Assembly: GCF_943737005.1 (NCBI RefSeq)
Contig: NZ_CALSFU010000003.1
Location: forward strand, 1 to 64,000
Reading direction: 5' to 3'
From: Achromobacter sp. Marseille-Q4962
Lineage (GTDB): Bacteria > Pseudomonadota > Gammaproteobacteria > Burkholderiales > Burkholderiaceae_B
Length of the DNA: 64,000 bases
Below, piece after piece: positions 44,973 through 54,736 of the stretch (position 1 is its first letter; each line of letters starts with the position of its first letter). The notes below the pieces were generated by a model, which saw only the letters and a program-made list of their open reading frames with translations, was not told the origin of the DNA and ran no database searches. Both the position numbers and the translations under genes were made by a program.

Positions 44973-46250
44973 ATGTCCCAATTAATGATTGTCTCGATGC
45001 TGATTTTCTTCGGACTGTCGGTGCCGGTCGCCGTGTCGATCGGACTGGCCAGCCTGGCGGGAGTCGGCGCGGCCCACCTGCCCTGGCTGGTGGTGGCGCA
45101 ACAGCTTTTCGCGGCCCTGGACAAGTATCCCCTGGTCGCCATTCCGTTCTTCATCCTGGCGGGCAATCTCATGGAGGCCGGCGGTATTTCCGAGCGCATG
45201 GTGGACTTCGCCAAGAGCGTGGTGGGCGGCGTGCAGGGCGGCCTGGCCTGCGCCTGCGTGCTGACCTGCATGATCTTCGCCGCCGTGGCGGGCTCCAGCG
45301 TGGCCACGACTTTCGCCGTGGGCGCCATCCTGATCCCCGCCATGGTCCGCCATGGCTATCCGGCGCCCTTCGCGGCCGCGCTGCAGGCCAGCGCGGCCGA
45401 GCTCGGCGTCATCATCCCGCCGTCCATACCCATGATCCTGTTCGCCGTGTCCACCGACACCTCCACCGGCGAACTGTTCATCGCGGGCGTGGTGCCCGGC
45501 ATCCTGATCGGCCTGGCGCTGATGCTCTATGTGTGGTTCTACGCCCGCCGCAACGGGCTGGGCGCGCGCGACGGCGAAGGCCGGCTGCCCCTGTGGCAGT
45601 CGTTCCGGCGCGCTGCGCTGGCGCTGATGATGCCCGTCATCATCCTGGGCGGCATCTACGGCGGCATCTTCACGCCCACCGAGGCCTCGGTGGTGGCGGT
45701 GGTCTACGCGGTAGTGGTGGGCAAGTTCGTCTACCGCCGGCTGGCCATGCGCCAGCTCTCCGAGACCCTGCACAAGTCGGTGGTGTCCACCGCCGTCATC
45801 ATGTTCGTCATCGCCAACGCGGGCGTCTTCAGCTTCCTGCTCAACCGGGCCGGCGTGCCGGACGCGCTGGGAAGCTGGCTGGCCGGCGTGTTCGACACCA
45901 AGATCACCTTTCTGCTGGGCGTGAACGTGGCGCTCTTCATCATCGGCATGTTCGTCGAGACCTCCGCCTCCATCGTGGTGCTGGCCCCGCTGCTGCTGCC
46001 GGTGGCGCTGCAGTTCGGGGTCGACCCCGTGCACTTCGGCCTCATCATGGTGGTGAACCTGGCGCTGGGCATGGTCACCCCGCCGTTCGGCGTGAACCTG
46101 TTCGCGGCCTGCGCCGTGGCCAGGCTGCCGCTGGAACGGCTGATCCGGCCCCTGCTTCCCTTCGTGGGGGTGGTGCTGCTCTGCCTGCTGGTCATCACCT
46201 ACTGGCCCGGCCTCTCGCTGGGGCTGCGCGACCTGGTTTACGCGAAGTGA
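44973..46250 (+). CDS. dctM: TRAP transporter large permease DctM
   Basis: Encodes 425 residues with about 12 membrane helices. DctM signatures are AGNLMEAGGIS, GVIIPPSIPM and GMVTPPFGVNLF. It moves the substrate with a sodium gradient. It ends the dctPQM operon, with a strong bidirectional terminator just after the stop codon. Confidence 0.95.
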   Translation: MSQLMIVSMLIFFGLSVPVAVSIGLASLAGVGAAHLPWLVVAQQLFAALDKYPLVAIPFFILAGNLMEAGGISERMVDFAKSVVGGVQGGLACACVLTCMIFAAVAGSSVATTFAVGAILIPAMVRHGYPAPFAAALQASAAELGVIIPPSIPMILFAVSTDTSTGELFIAGVVPGILIGLALMLYVWFYARRNGLGARDGEGRLPLWQSFRRAALALMMPVIILGGIYGGIFTPTEASVVAVVYAVVVGKFVYRRLAMRQLSETLHKSVVSTAVIMFVIANAGVFSFLLNRAGVPDALGSWLAGVFDTKITFLLGVNVALFIIGMFVETSASIVVLAPLLLPVALQFGVDPVHFGLIMVVNLALGMVTPPFGVNLFAACAVARLPLERLIRPLLPFVGVVLLCLLVITYWPGLSLGLRDLVYAK

Positions 46251-46254
46251 AATA

Positions 46255-46283
46255 AGAAAAAGCCCCTTGCGGGGCTTTTTCTT
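46255..46283. terminator. Bidirectional intrinsic terminator, dctM/DUF3579
   Basis: A 12-bp perfect stem (AGAAAAAGCCCC / GGGGCTTTTTCT) with a 4-base loop has A-runs before and T-runs after. It can end transcription from both dctM (plus) and the convergent DUF3579 gene (minus). Confidence 0.9.
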
Positions 46284-46294
46284 CTGTAGGGAGG

Positions 46295-46585
46295 CTAGAC
46301 TTCGCGCTCTTCGGTCTTGAGGTGGTTGTCGCGGGCGAAATCCACCACGAACTTGTAGGCGAGCGGTTCCAGTTCGCGCAGGCGCTGATCGACCACGATG
46401 CCCCGCACGCCGTCGATCACCACGGGCAGCACGTAGGGGGAATAGGTGAGATGGTTGCCGGCGCTGCCGGCGGGGCGGAACTGGGCCATGACGCCGGCCA
46501 GGCGCTCCGCCCAGTCGCTGGGGCGGAAACGGCTGCCGCTTTCGGTGACGCCATGGATAACGAATTGTCTGACGCGAGTTGACAT
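46295..46585 (-). CDS. DUF3579 protein
   Basis: Encodes 96 residues matching the DUF3579 family found in betaproteobacteria. It has the FVIHGVTESGSRFRPSDWAERL start, then RFRPSDWAERL and YSPYVLPVVIDGVRGIVVD. No signal peptide or metal motif is visible. Function unknown. It is divergent from argD, with a 262-base gap, and is convergent with dctM. The ATG at 46585 follows directly after a region with a TTGGGG-N17-TAATAT promoter-like pair. Confidence 0.85.
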   Translation of the reverse strand: MSTRVRQFVIHGVTESGSRFRPSDWAERLAGVMAQFRPAGSAGNHLTYSPYVLPVVIDGVRGIVVDQRLRELEPLAYKFVVDFARDNHLKTEEREV

Positions 46586-46665
46586 GTGTTCTTCACTACA
46601 GGGCGCTTCCCACGAAAAGCCGGAGTGTCGGCGTTATCAAACATGCGCCCTGCGCCGCGAATTGT

Positions 46666-46694
46666 ATATTATTGATCCTTTGGTCTCTCCCCAA
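46666..46694 (-). promoter_or_regulatory. Candidate sigma-70 promoter for the DUF3579 gene
   Basis: On the minus strand TTGGGG (46694-46689) and TAATAT (46671-46666) are 17 bases apart, which gives a leader of about 75 bases before the DUF3579 ATG. The same AT-rich patch offers TATATT/TATTAT for the divergent argD on the plus strand, again without a clear -35. Confidence 0.35.
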
Positions 46695-46847
46695 GGGCTG
46701 TCCGCCGCCTGAAATGGGCTTCTTTTCCCGGCCCGCCCGCATGCGCCGCCGCGCGCCGGGCCTGGCGCGGACGGACTCGCCGGCTCGCGGCCCGAGGCGC
46801 CCCCTCGCGACGCGGCCGCCATTGGGGGCCACCCTGGAGAATCCACG

Positions 46848-48029
46848 ATGACCTCGCCTCTGGCAAACATCTATGCCCGGCTGCCGGTATCGTTCACGCA
46901 CGGCCAGGGCGTCTGGCTTTGGGATGCCCAGGGCCGCAAGTATCTCGACGCCCTGTCGGGCATCGGCGTGTCGTGCCTCGGCCATGCCCATCCGAGGCTG
47001 GTGTCCGCCATCAGCGAACAGGCCGCGCGCGTCATCCATACCTCCAACATCTACGAGATTCCCCAGCAAACCGCGCTGGCCGAGCGCCTGACGCGGCTGT
47101 CCGGCCTGCAGGAGGCGGCCTTCGGCAACAGCGGCTCCGAAGCCAACGAGGCCGCCATCAAGCTTGCCCGCTACTACGCCTACCAGTGCGGCAACCGCCA
47201 TGCGCACATCATCACCATGGATTCGTCCTGGCATGGCCGCACCCTGGCCACGCTGGCGGCCACCGGCAGCGACAAGGCCCGCAAGGGCTTCGAGCCCCTG
47301 CCCACCGGCTTCATCCAGGTGCCCTACAACGACCTGGCCGCCGTGCGCGCGGCCGGCGACGCCGAGCCGCGCGTGGCCGCCGTGCTGCTGGAAGCCCTGC
47401 AGGGCGAAGGCGGCATCCGTCCGTCCGACGCCGAATTCCTGCAAGGGCTGCGCCAGCTCTGCACCGAACGCGGCTGGCTGCTCATGATCGACGAGGTGCA
47501 GTCCGGCATCGGGCGCACGGGCAAGTGGTTCGCCCACCAGTGGGCCGGCATCCGCCCCGACGTCATGACGCTGGCCAAGGGCCTGGCGGGCGGCGTGCCC
47601 ATCGGCGCCATGCTGGCCGGCGGCCCGGCCGCGGGCGTGTTCACGCCCGGCACGCACGGCACCACCTTCGGCGGCGGACCGCTGGTCTGCGCGGCCGGCC
47701 TGGCGGTGCTGGACGCGCTCGAATCCGAAAACCTGCTCGACAACGCCCGCACCGTGGGCGAGCGCCTGAAGAGCGCCCTGGCCCGCGAGCTCGCCGGCGT
47801 AAACGGGGTGCTCGACGTGCGCGGCCGCGGCCTGATGCTGGGCATCGAGCTCGCCCGCCCCTGCGGCGCGCTGGCCCTGCGCGCGCTCGAGGCGGGGCTG
47901 CTCATCAACGTCACGCGCGAGCGCGTCATCCGGCTGCTGCCGCCCCTCATCCTCGATGCGGCGCAGGCCGACCTCATCGCCGGCACGCTCGCGCCCCTCA
48001 TCAAACGGTTCCTGGCCGAAGAAACATAA
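46848..48029 (+). CDS. argD: Acetylornithine aminotransferase
   Basis: Encodes 393 residues of the class III PLP aminotransferases. GNSGSEANEAAIKLAR (PLP phosphate site), MIDEVQSGIGRTG and TLAKGLAGGVPIGAM with the PLP lysine at K244 identify it. It converts N-acetylglutamate semialdehyde to N-acetylornithine in arginine synthesis. It sits 55 bases before argF on the same strand, so the two are probably co-transcribed. The ATG at 46848 is preceded by GGAGAATCC. Confidence 0.94.
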   Translation: MTSPLANIYARLPVSFTHGQGVWLWDAQGRKYLDALSGIGVSCLGHAHPRLVSAISEQAARVIHTSNIYEIPQQTALAERLTRLSGLQEAAFGNSGSEANEAAIKLARYYAYQCGNRHAHIITMDSSWHGRTLATLAATGSDKARKGFEPLPTGFIQVPYNDLAAVRAAGDAEPRVAAVLLEALQGEGGIRPSDAEFLQGLRQLCTERGWLLMIDEVQSGIGRTGKWFAHQWAGIRPDVMTLAKGLAGGVPIGAMLAGGPAAGVFTPGTHGTTFGGGPLVCAAGLAVLDALESENLLDNARTVGERLKSALARELAGVNGVLDVRGRGLMLGIELARPCGALALRALEAGLLINVTRERVIRLLPPLILDAAQADLIAGTLAPLIKRFLAEET

Positions 48030-48084
48030 TCAACGCCTGCCCGGGCCACGAGCCTGGGCGGGCCCAACGACCTGCGACACAACC

Positions 48085-49026
48085 ATGACACCTCCCACGA
48101 CTCAAAACGGCCCCCTGCGGCATTTCCTCCAGTTCAAGGACTTCTCCTCCGCCGAGATCGCCTATGTGCTGGACCGCGCCCGCATCATCAAGGAAAAGTT
48201 CAAGCGCTACGAACCCCACATGCCGCTGCACGACCGCACGCTGGCCATGGTGTTCGAAAAGGCCAGCACGCGCACCCGCGTCTCGTTCGAGGCGGGCATG
48301 TACCAGATGGGCGGCTCGGTCATCAACCTGACCTCCAACGACTCGCAGCTCGGCCGCTCCGAGCCCATCGAAGACACGGCGCGCGTCATCTCGCGCATGG
48401 TCGACATCGTCATGATCCGCACGTTCGAGCAGACCCGCATCGAACGCTTCGCCTCGCACTCGCGCGTGCCCGTCATCAACGGCCTCACCAACGAATTCCA
48501 CCCCTGCCAGATCCTGGCCGACATCTTCACCTACATCGAGCACCGCGGCCCCATCGCGGGCAAGACCGTGGCCTGGGTGGGCGACGCCAACAACATGGCC
48601 TACACCTGGCTGCAGGCGGCTGAAATGCTGGGTTTCACGCTGCACGTTTCCACGCCGGCCGGCTACGAGCTCGAGCCCGCCCGCATCGGCCAGCCGCCGG
48701 CCGCCGTGCTGCGCCAGTTCAAGGACCCCATGGAAGCGTGCAAGGGCGCGCACTTGGTCACCACCGACGTCTGGACCAGCATGGGCTACGAAGCCGAAAA
48801 CGAAGAACGCCGCGCCGCCTTCGCCGACTGGTGCGTGGACGCCGACATGATGGCGGCCGCCGACCCTCAGGCCGTCTTCATGCACTGCCTGCCGGCCCAC
48901 CGCGGCGAGGAAGTCACCGGCGAAGTCATCGACGGCCCGCAGAGCGTGGTCTGGGACGAGGCCGAAAACCGCCTGCACGTGCAGAAGGCGCTGATGGAGT
49001 TCCTGCTGCTGGGCCGGATCGAATAA
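48085..49026 (+). CDS. argF: Ornithine carbamoyltransferase
   Basis: Encodes 313 residues. The carbamoyl phosphate loop S61-TRTR and the ornithine-binding HCLPAHRGEEV (catalytic cysteine C268) are intact. It makes citrulline from ornithine and carbamoyl phosphate in the cytoplasm. It follows argD. The expected partner argG is about 4.2 kb further on, beyond a group of unrelated genes. Confidence 0.97.
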   Translation: MTPPTTQNGPLRHFLQFKDFSSAEIAYVLDRARIIKEKFKRYEPHMPLHDRTLAMVFEKASTRTRVSFEAGMYQMGGSVINLTSNDSQLGRSEPIEDTARVISRMVDIVMIRTFEQTRIERFASHSRVPVINGLTNEFHPCQILADIFTYIEHRGPIAGKTVAWVGDANNMAYTWLQAAEMLGFTLHVSTPAGYELEPARIGQPPAAVLRQFKDPMEACKGAHLVTTDVWTSMGYEAENEERRAAFADWCVDADMMAAADPQAVFMHCLPAHRGEEVTGEVIDGPQSVVWDEAENRLHVQKALMEFLLLGRIE

Positions 49027-49045
49027 GCCGCGGCCGGCCGGCACG

Positions 49046-49073
49046 CCTGCGGCCCCTCGGCGCCCGCCGCAGG
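49046..49073. terminator. Hairpin between argF and the catabolic operon
   Basis: An 8-bp stem (CCTGCGGC / GCCGCAGG) with a 12-base loop lies in the 78-base gap between convergent genes. No T-run is present, so function is uncertain. Confidence 0.3.
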
Positions 49074-49104
49074 GCCGCGCGCGGTGCGGCCCTCGCATTT
49101 GCGG

Positions 49105-49671
49105 CTACAGGATCCGCGCGAACATGGTGCGCCGCGTGTTCCGGAACGAAGGCCGCACCCGGCTGCTCCAGTCGGTGGCGCGCACCGCAAGCCAGGGCGG
49201 ACTGCCGAAGGTTTCGCGCGTGCGCAGGTCGTAGCACGCGAGATAGCGCGGCGGCTCGTGCAGGCATTCGTAGCGCCGCGCGCGCACGGTGCCGGGCACG
49301 GCAGCCAGCCCGGGCAGATGCTCCTCGTCGTACCAGGCATTGAAATCGGCTTCGGCCTGCGGCAACACGTCGGTTTCCACGATGTAGTGCCAGGGCGCGT
49401 CCTGCCCCGCCGACGCGCCGGGCCGGTCGATCGTGGCGTGCAGCACGCGCACGCGCGCGCCGGCCAGCTGCTCGGCGGCGCGCGCGCGCACCTCCGGCAG
49501 CGCCGCCTCGGGGCCGTGCGCATAGAGGTAGCAAAGCGGCTCGTCCACCGCCGCATAGGCCCGGAACGTCACGCCTGAAAGGCCCGCTCCCAGGCGGGCG
49601 GCCAGGTCGGCGGCCCGCGCCGCGTCGAACCGTTCGCCCAGGGAAATCAGCAATACTGCTTCGTGCCGCAT
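49105..49671 (-). CDS. Dimeric alpha/beta-barrel family protein (DUF4286/EthD-like)
   Basis: Encodes 188 residues. The C-terminal half contains FNAWYDEEHLPGLAAVPGTVRARRYECL, the pattern of ferredoxin-like alpha/beta barrels such as EthD and DUF4286. The N-terminal half may hold a second, degenerate copy. These folds occur in ring-cleavage and small-molecule enzymes. It is the last gene of the four-gene operon and starts 13 bases after the preceding stop. I would not assign a reaction. Confidence 0.65.
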   Translation of the reverse strand: MRHEAVLLISLGERFDAARAADLAARLGAGLSGVTFRAYAAVDEPLCYLYAHGPEAALPEVRARAAEQLAGARVRVLHATIDRPGASAGQDAPWHYIVETDVLPQAEADFNAWYDEEHLPGLAAVPGTVRARRYECLHEPPRYLACYDLRTRETFGSPPWLAVRATDWSSRVRPSFRNTRRTMFARIL

Positions 49672-49684
49672 CGTCGTCCTCCGT

Positions 49685-50215
49685 TCAATGTCCCACGCGC
49701 AGCGCCACCAGGAAGCGCGACACCATGTTGTAGGCGGCCGCCGTCGCCGCCAGCTCCACCAATTGCGCATCGTTCCAGCGCTCGCGCAGCGGCGCGAAAA
49801 CAGCGTCCGGCACCTCGATATCGCGGGTCATGGCGTCGGTGAACGCCAGCACCTCGGCTTCGCCCGGCTCCAGGCCCGCGACCGCGTCCGGCCCGGGGCC
49901 GGCGCGCAGCCGCTCGACGACGGCCCGCGGCATGCCGGCCGCCAGGGCATGCGGTACGTGGGCCTCGAATTCATAGGGCGCGCCGTTCAGCGTGGCCACG
50001 CGCAGGATGATCAGCTCGCGCAGCCGGGGCGGCAGCGAAGTCTGCTGGCGGATGGCCGTCAGCATGGCTTCCCAGCCCTGCGCCACCGGCGCACTGTTGA
50101 GCAGCACCTGATACAGGGGCGAGATGCGCCCCCGGGCCGAGGCGATGCGGCTTTCGAGGCCGGCCAGCTCGGGGCGCGTGCCCGGCTCGACGGGAGAAAC
50201 CCGGCAGGTCTTCAT
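49685..50215 (-). CDS. Carboxymuconolactone decarboxylase-like protein
   Basis: Encodes 176 residues of the CMD/AhpD superfamily. The helical core LRELIILRVATLNGAPYEFEAHVPHA (about 66-91) matches it. The CxxC redox motif of AhpD-type members is absent, so a peroxidase role is unlikely. Decarboxylase-type activity on a lactone or a related acid is plausible given a LigI-like gene upstream. It starts 3 bases after the Bug gene stop. Confidence 0.8.
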   Translation of the reverse strand: MKTCRVSPVEPGTRPELAGLESRIASARGRISPLYQVLLNSAPVAQGWEAMLTAIRQQTSLPPRLRELIILRVATLNGAPYEFEAHVPHALAAGMPRAVVERLRAGPGPDAVAGLEPGEAEVLAFTDAMTRDIEVPDAVFAPLRERWNDAQLVELAATAAAYNMVSRFLVALRVGH

Positions 50216-50218
50216 GGC

Positions 50219-51172
50219 TCACTCCGGACGGATGTTCTTGCGCTGGATCAGCGCGGTCCATTTCTGGCGGTCGGCCGCGATGAGCGCCGCCAGTTCCTGC
50301 GGCGAGGTGGGCGCGGCCTGGGCGCCGAACTTCTCCAGGCGCGCCTTGACCGTGGCGTTTTCCAGCGCCGCGCGCACGGCCCGGTTGAGCCTGTCGATGA
50401 CGGCGGGCGGCGTGGCCGCCGGCGCGACCAGTCCGTACCAGTTGTTCGACTCCACGCCCGCGATGCCCTGTTCGGCCAGGGTCTGGACCTCGGGCAGCAA
50501 GGGGTGGCGCGCCGGGGCGGCTATGCCCAGCGCCTTCAGCTTGCCGCCCTGGATGTGGCCGATGAGCCCGGGCACGTCGCCGAAGAAGCCCGCCACCTGG
50601 TTGCCCATGACGTCGTTGATCACGGGCGCGGCGCCCTTGTACGGCACGTGCAGCACCTTGGCCTTGCTGGCGTCGGCGAACATCTCCAGCGTCAGGTGGG
50701 GGATGCTGCCGATGCCGGAGGAGCCGATGGCGACCGCCTGCGGCGCGGCCTGCGTGCGCTTGACGAAATCCGCCGCGTCGGAGGCCGGGTTGGATGGGTT
50801 CACCACGAATACGGTGGCGTTGTTCACCACCCGGGACACCGGCGCGAAATCGCGCGCCGGATCGTAGGGCAGATCCTTGTACAGCGCCGGGCTGATGGAC
50901 ACCGCGCCCACGCTGGTCAGAAACAGCACCGAGCCGTCCGCCGGCGCCTTGGCCACGTAGGCCGCCGCGATATTGCCGTTGGCCCCCGCCTTGTTCTCGA
51001 CGATGACCTGCTGCCCCAGCTCCTTGCCCAGTTGCTCGGCCAGCACACGGCCCACCAGGTCTACCGGGCCGCCGGGCGGAAAGGCCACGATCAGCCTCAC
51101 CGGCCCGTCCGCGCGGGCCGTTCCCAGCGCCGCCAGGCCCAGCAGCCCGGCGCAAAACAGTTTCCTCAACAT
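50219..51172 (-). CDS. Bug-family tripartite tricarboxylate transporter binding protein
   Basis: Encodes 317 residues with a signal peptide ending near ARA (about residue 22). The Bug/TctC fold follows: LIVAFPPGGPVDLVGR, then VENKAGANGNIAA and the later KGAAPVINDVMGNQVAGFF. These periplasmic proteins bind carboxylates; hundreds of paralogues occur in Bordetella. The TctA/TctB membrane partners are not in this window, so it probably shares a transporter elsewhere. Its place between LigI-like and CMD-like genes suggests a ligand that is an aromatic or lactone acid. Confidence 0.9.
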   Translation of the reverse strand: MLRKLFCAGLLGLAALGTARADGPVRLIVAFPPGGPVDLVGRVLAEQLGKELGQQVIVENKAGANGNIAAAYVAKAPADGSVLFLTSVGAVSISPALYKDLPYDPARDFAPVSRVVNNATVFVVNPSNPASDAADFVKRTQAAPQAVAIGSSGIGSIPHLTLEMFADASKAKVLHVPYKGAAPVINDVMGNQVAGFFGDVPGLIGHIQGGKLKALGIAAPARHPLLPEVQTLAEQGIAGVESNNWYGLVAPAATPPAVIDRLNRAVRAALENATVKARLEKFGAQAAPTSPQELAALIAADRQKWTALIQRKNIRPE

Positions 51173-51244
51173 GAATGTCTCCTTTGCTTTGATGATTCGT
51201 CTGGTGGAATCGGGCGGGTTCCCGGCCCCGCCTTCGGAAAGCCG

Positions 51245-52111
51245 CTACGCAAAACCGTAGAGGCGCGCCGGGTTGTCGACCAGCACGCGCCGGCGCAGGC
51301 CGGCGTCGGGACAGGACTGGAAGAACAGGTCCGCCAGCTCGCCGTCGTCCGGCATGTCGCCCGACACATTGGGATGCGGCCAGTCCGTGCCCCACAGCGT
51401 GCGCCCGGGCAACGCCTCCACCAGGGCCCGCACGAAGGGCAGGCCCTCGGCGTAGGGTCGCCGGCCCGACGCGATGCGGTCGATGCCCGACACCTTCACC
51501 CATGCCTGCGGCACCGCGGCCAGGTCGAGCAGGGCGCGGAACGCGGGCGCGCTCACGCCTTCCGCCGCCCGCACGCGCCCCATGTGGTCCACCACGAAGG
51601 GCAGCGGCAGCGCGCGCAGACGCGGCAGCAGCCCCGGCAGCATGGCGCCGTCCACGTGCAGGCAGAGATGCCAGCCCAGCGGCGCGATCAGGCTCACGAC
51701 GTGGTCGAACACGGCCGCCTCGGGCGCGCCGCCCAGGTGCGGCACGAAGTTGAAACGCGCGGCCCGCACGCCCGCCTCGTGCAGCGCGCGCACCCCGCCG
51801 GACGTCGCGTCGGCGCCCAGCAGCGCCACGCCCCGGTAGCGGCCCTGGCCGCGCGCCAGGGCATCGAGCAGCGCCGCGTGATCCGCGCCATGGCAATTGG
51901 CCTGCACGATCACGGCCCGTTCCACGCCCAGGCGGGCATGCAGCGCGGCCAGCTTTTCGAACGGCGCATCGGGCGGCGTGTAGGCGCGCCCCTCGGCGTA
52001 GGGAAAGCGGTCGGCCGGGCCGAAGACGTGGCAATGCGCATCGCAGGCGCCCGGCGGCAGTCCGTGCCGGGGCCGGGACGGGGTTTCGAGGGGAGGACGG
52101 CAATCGGGCAC
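51245..52111 (-). CDS. Amidohydrolase 2, LigI-like (pyrone dicarboxylate lactonase type)
   Basis: Encodes 288 residues of the TIM-barrel amidohydrolase family. It has DAHCHVFGP (H26, H28) near the N-terminus, VDHMGR in mid-barrel and LWGTDWPHPN for the final metal or catalytic aspartate. The layout fits 2-pyrone-4,6-dicarboxylate lactonase (LigI) and similar lactonases. LigI opens PDC in syringate and protocatechuate 4,5-cleavage. The start is GTG at 52111 with AGGAA six bases upstream. It heads the operon and is divergent from the LysR gene. Confidence 0.82.
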   Translation of the reverse strand: MPDCRPPLETPSRPRHGLPPGACDAHCHVFGPADRFPYAEGRAYTPPDAPFEKLAALHARLGVERAVIVQANCHGADHAALLDALARGQGRYRGVALLGADATSGGVRALHEAGVRAARFNFVPHLGGAPEAAVFDHVVSLIAPLGWHLCLHVDGAMLPGLLPRLRALPLPFVVDHMGRVRAAEGVSAPAFRALLDLAAVPQAWVKVSGIDRIASGRRPYAEGLPFVRALVEALPGRTLWGTDWPHPNVSGDMPDDGELADLFFQSCPDAGLRRRVLVDNPARLYGFA

Positions 52112-52170
52112 GGCGCATTCCTGTATGGCTAAAAGCGCATGGTGGCCGATTGCGGCCCACCAACCAATGC

Positions 52171-52192
52171 TATATCTTTGATTTCAGATATA
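52171..52192. promoter_or_regulatory. LysR-type operator between lactonase operon and lysR
   Basis: TATATC (52171-52176) and GATATA (52187-52192) form a perfect inverted repeat separated by 10 bases, containing the T-N11-A core of LysR-type sites. A further TATATC at 52202-52207 next to the lysR ATG could be an extra site. The surrounding AT-rich DNA holds likely -10 elements for both directions. Confidence 0.6.
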
Positions 52193-52213
52193 CATTTTTT
52201 CTATATCAATTCC

Positions 52214-53176
52214 ATGGATCTCAAACAGATCGAGTACTTCGTGCGCGTGGCCGAGCGCCGCAGCTTTTCGCGCGCGGCCGAAATGCTGGACGTGGCCCAG
52301 CCCACGCTCAGCCGCCAGGTGCGGCTGCTGGAACTCGAGCTGGGCCAGCATCTGCTGTACCGCAACGGCCGGGGCGCCGAGCCCACCGAAGCGGGGCTGC
52401 GCTTCCTGGAACACGCCCGCGCCCTGCTCGCCCTGGCCGAGCGTGCCCGCGAAGACCTGCAGACCCTGCGCGCCACGCCGGCCGGCAAGGTGGTGGTGGG
52501 GCTGCCGCCCCGCATCGCCCGGGTGCTCACGCCGCCGCTGGTGCAGGCGTTCCGGCGCGGCTTTCCCGAGGCGTCCATCGCCGTGGCCGAGGGCCTGAGC
52601 GCGCAGGTGCGCGAATGGCTGCTCGCCGGACGGGTGGACCTGGCCCTGCTGTACGATCCGGCCCCCTCGCCGCAGCTCGCCTACGAATCGCTGTACCGCG
52701 AAGACCTGGTGCTGGCGGCGGCGGCCGGCCGCCAGCCTCCCCTGCCCGCCCGGGTCGAGGTCGGCCAACTGGGACGCTACCCGCTGGTGCTGCCCAGCCT
52801 GCCCAACGCCATCCGGACCCTGGTCGAAAGCGTCTGCCGCCGCCGCGGCGTGCGCCTGCAGGTGGCCGCCGAGGTCGACGCCGTGCAGACCATCGTGGAA
52901 CTGGCCGCCCAGGGCGACGCCTACGCCATCCTGCCCCGCTCGGCCGCACGCGGCCCCGCGGCGGAGCATCCGCTCTCGCTCTGCGAAATCGGCAATCCGC
53001 GCATCCTGAACGACCTGGTGCTGGCCAGCGCCCGCCACCGGCCGGCCACCCGCCTGGCCACGGCCACCGCCGCGCTGATCCGCGGCCTGGACATCGCCGG
53101 GCTGCTTGCCCCGCCCGCTTCCGCGGGCGCTCGCGGCGGCCCGCGCCCGGGCCGCCCGCCCGGCCAAAAGAGTTAA
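52214..53176 (+). CDS. LysR-family transcriptional regulator
   Basis: Encodes 320 residues. The N-terminal helix-turn-helix (about 1-60, FSRAAEMLDVAQPTLSRQVRLLE) and the effector domain (about 90-300) show standard LysR spacing. It is divergent from the four-gene operon, and a LysR-type dyad lies in between, so it most likely controls that operon in response to a pathway compound. The ATG at 52214 opens with MDLKQIEYFVRV, a typical start. Confidence 0.93.
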   Translation: MDLKQIEYFVRVAERRSFSRAAEMLDVAQPTLSRQVRLLELELGQHLLYRNGRGAEPTEAGLRFLEHARALLALAERAREDLQTLRATPAGKVVVGLPPRIARVLTPPLVQAFRRGFPEASIAVAEGLSAQVREWLLAGRVDLALLYDPAPSPQLAYESLYREDLVLAAAAGRQPPLPARVEVGQLGRYPLVLPSLPNAIRTLVESVCRRRGVRLQVAAEVDAVQTIVELAAQGDAYAILPRSAARGPAAEHPLSLCEIGNPRILNDLVLASARHRPATRLATATAALIRGLDIAGLLAPPASAGARGGPRPGRPPGQKS

Positions 53177-53181
53177 ACTAA

Positions 53182-54594
<1,413 letters not shown>

Positions 54595-54614
54595 GCCGCC
54601 CCGCGGCCATCCCG

Positions 54615-54652
54615 AAAAAACCCTCGGCGCCGAAAGCGCCGAGGGTTTTTTT
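54615..54652. terminator. Bidirectional intrinsic terminator, argG/kup
   Basis: A 12-bp stem (AACCCTCGGCGC / GCGCCGAGGGTT) closes a 5-base CGAAA loop. It is flanked by AAAAAA before and TTTTTTT after, suiting termination of argG on the plus strand and kup on the minus strand. Confidence 0.92.
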
Positions 54653-54736
54653 ATCGTTGGGGCCCCCAAGGAGACGAAACCGCTCCCGCAGGCAACCGGC
54701 CGGACGCCCGGTGCGGCAAGCGCCTCTGCCCGCGCC

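Noticed and set aside
49971..52163. Minus-strand 730-codon frame across the Bug and lactonase genes
   Set aside because: It is out of frame with both, and both show complete family motifs in other frames.
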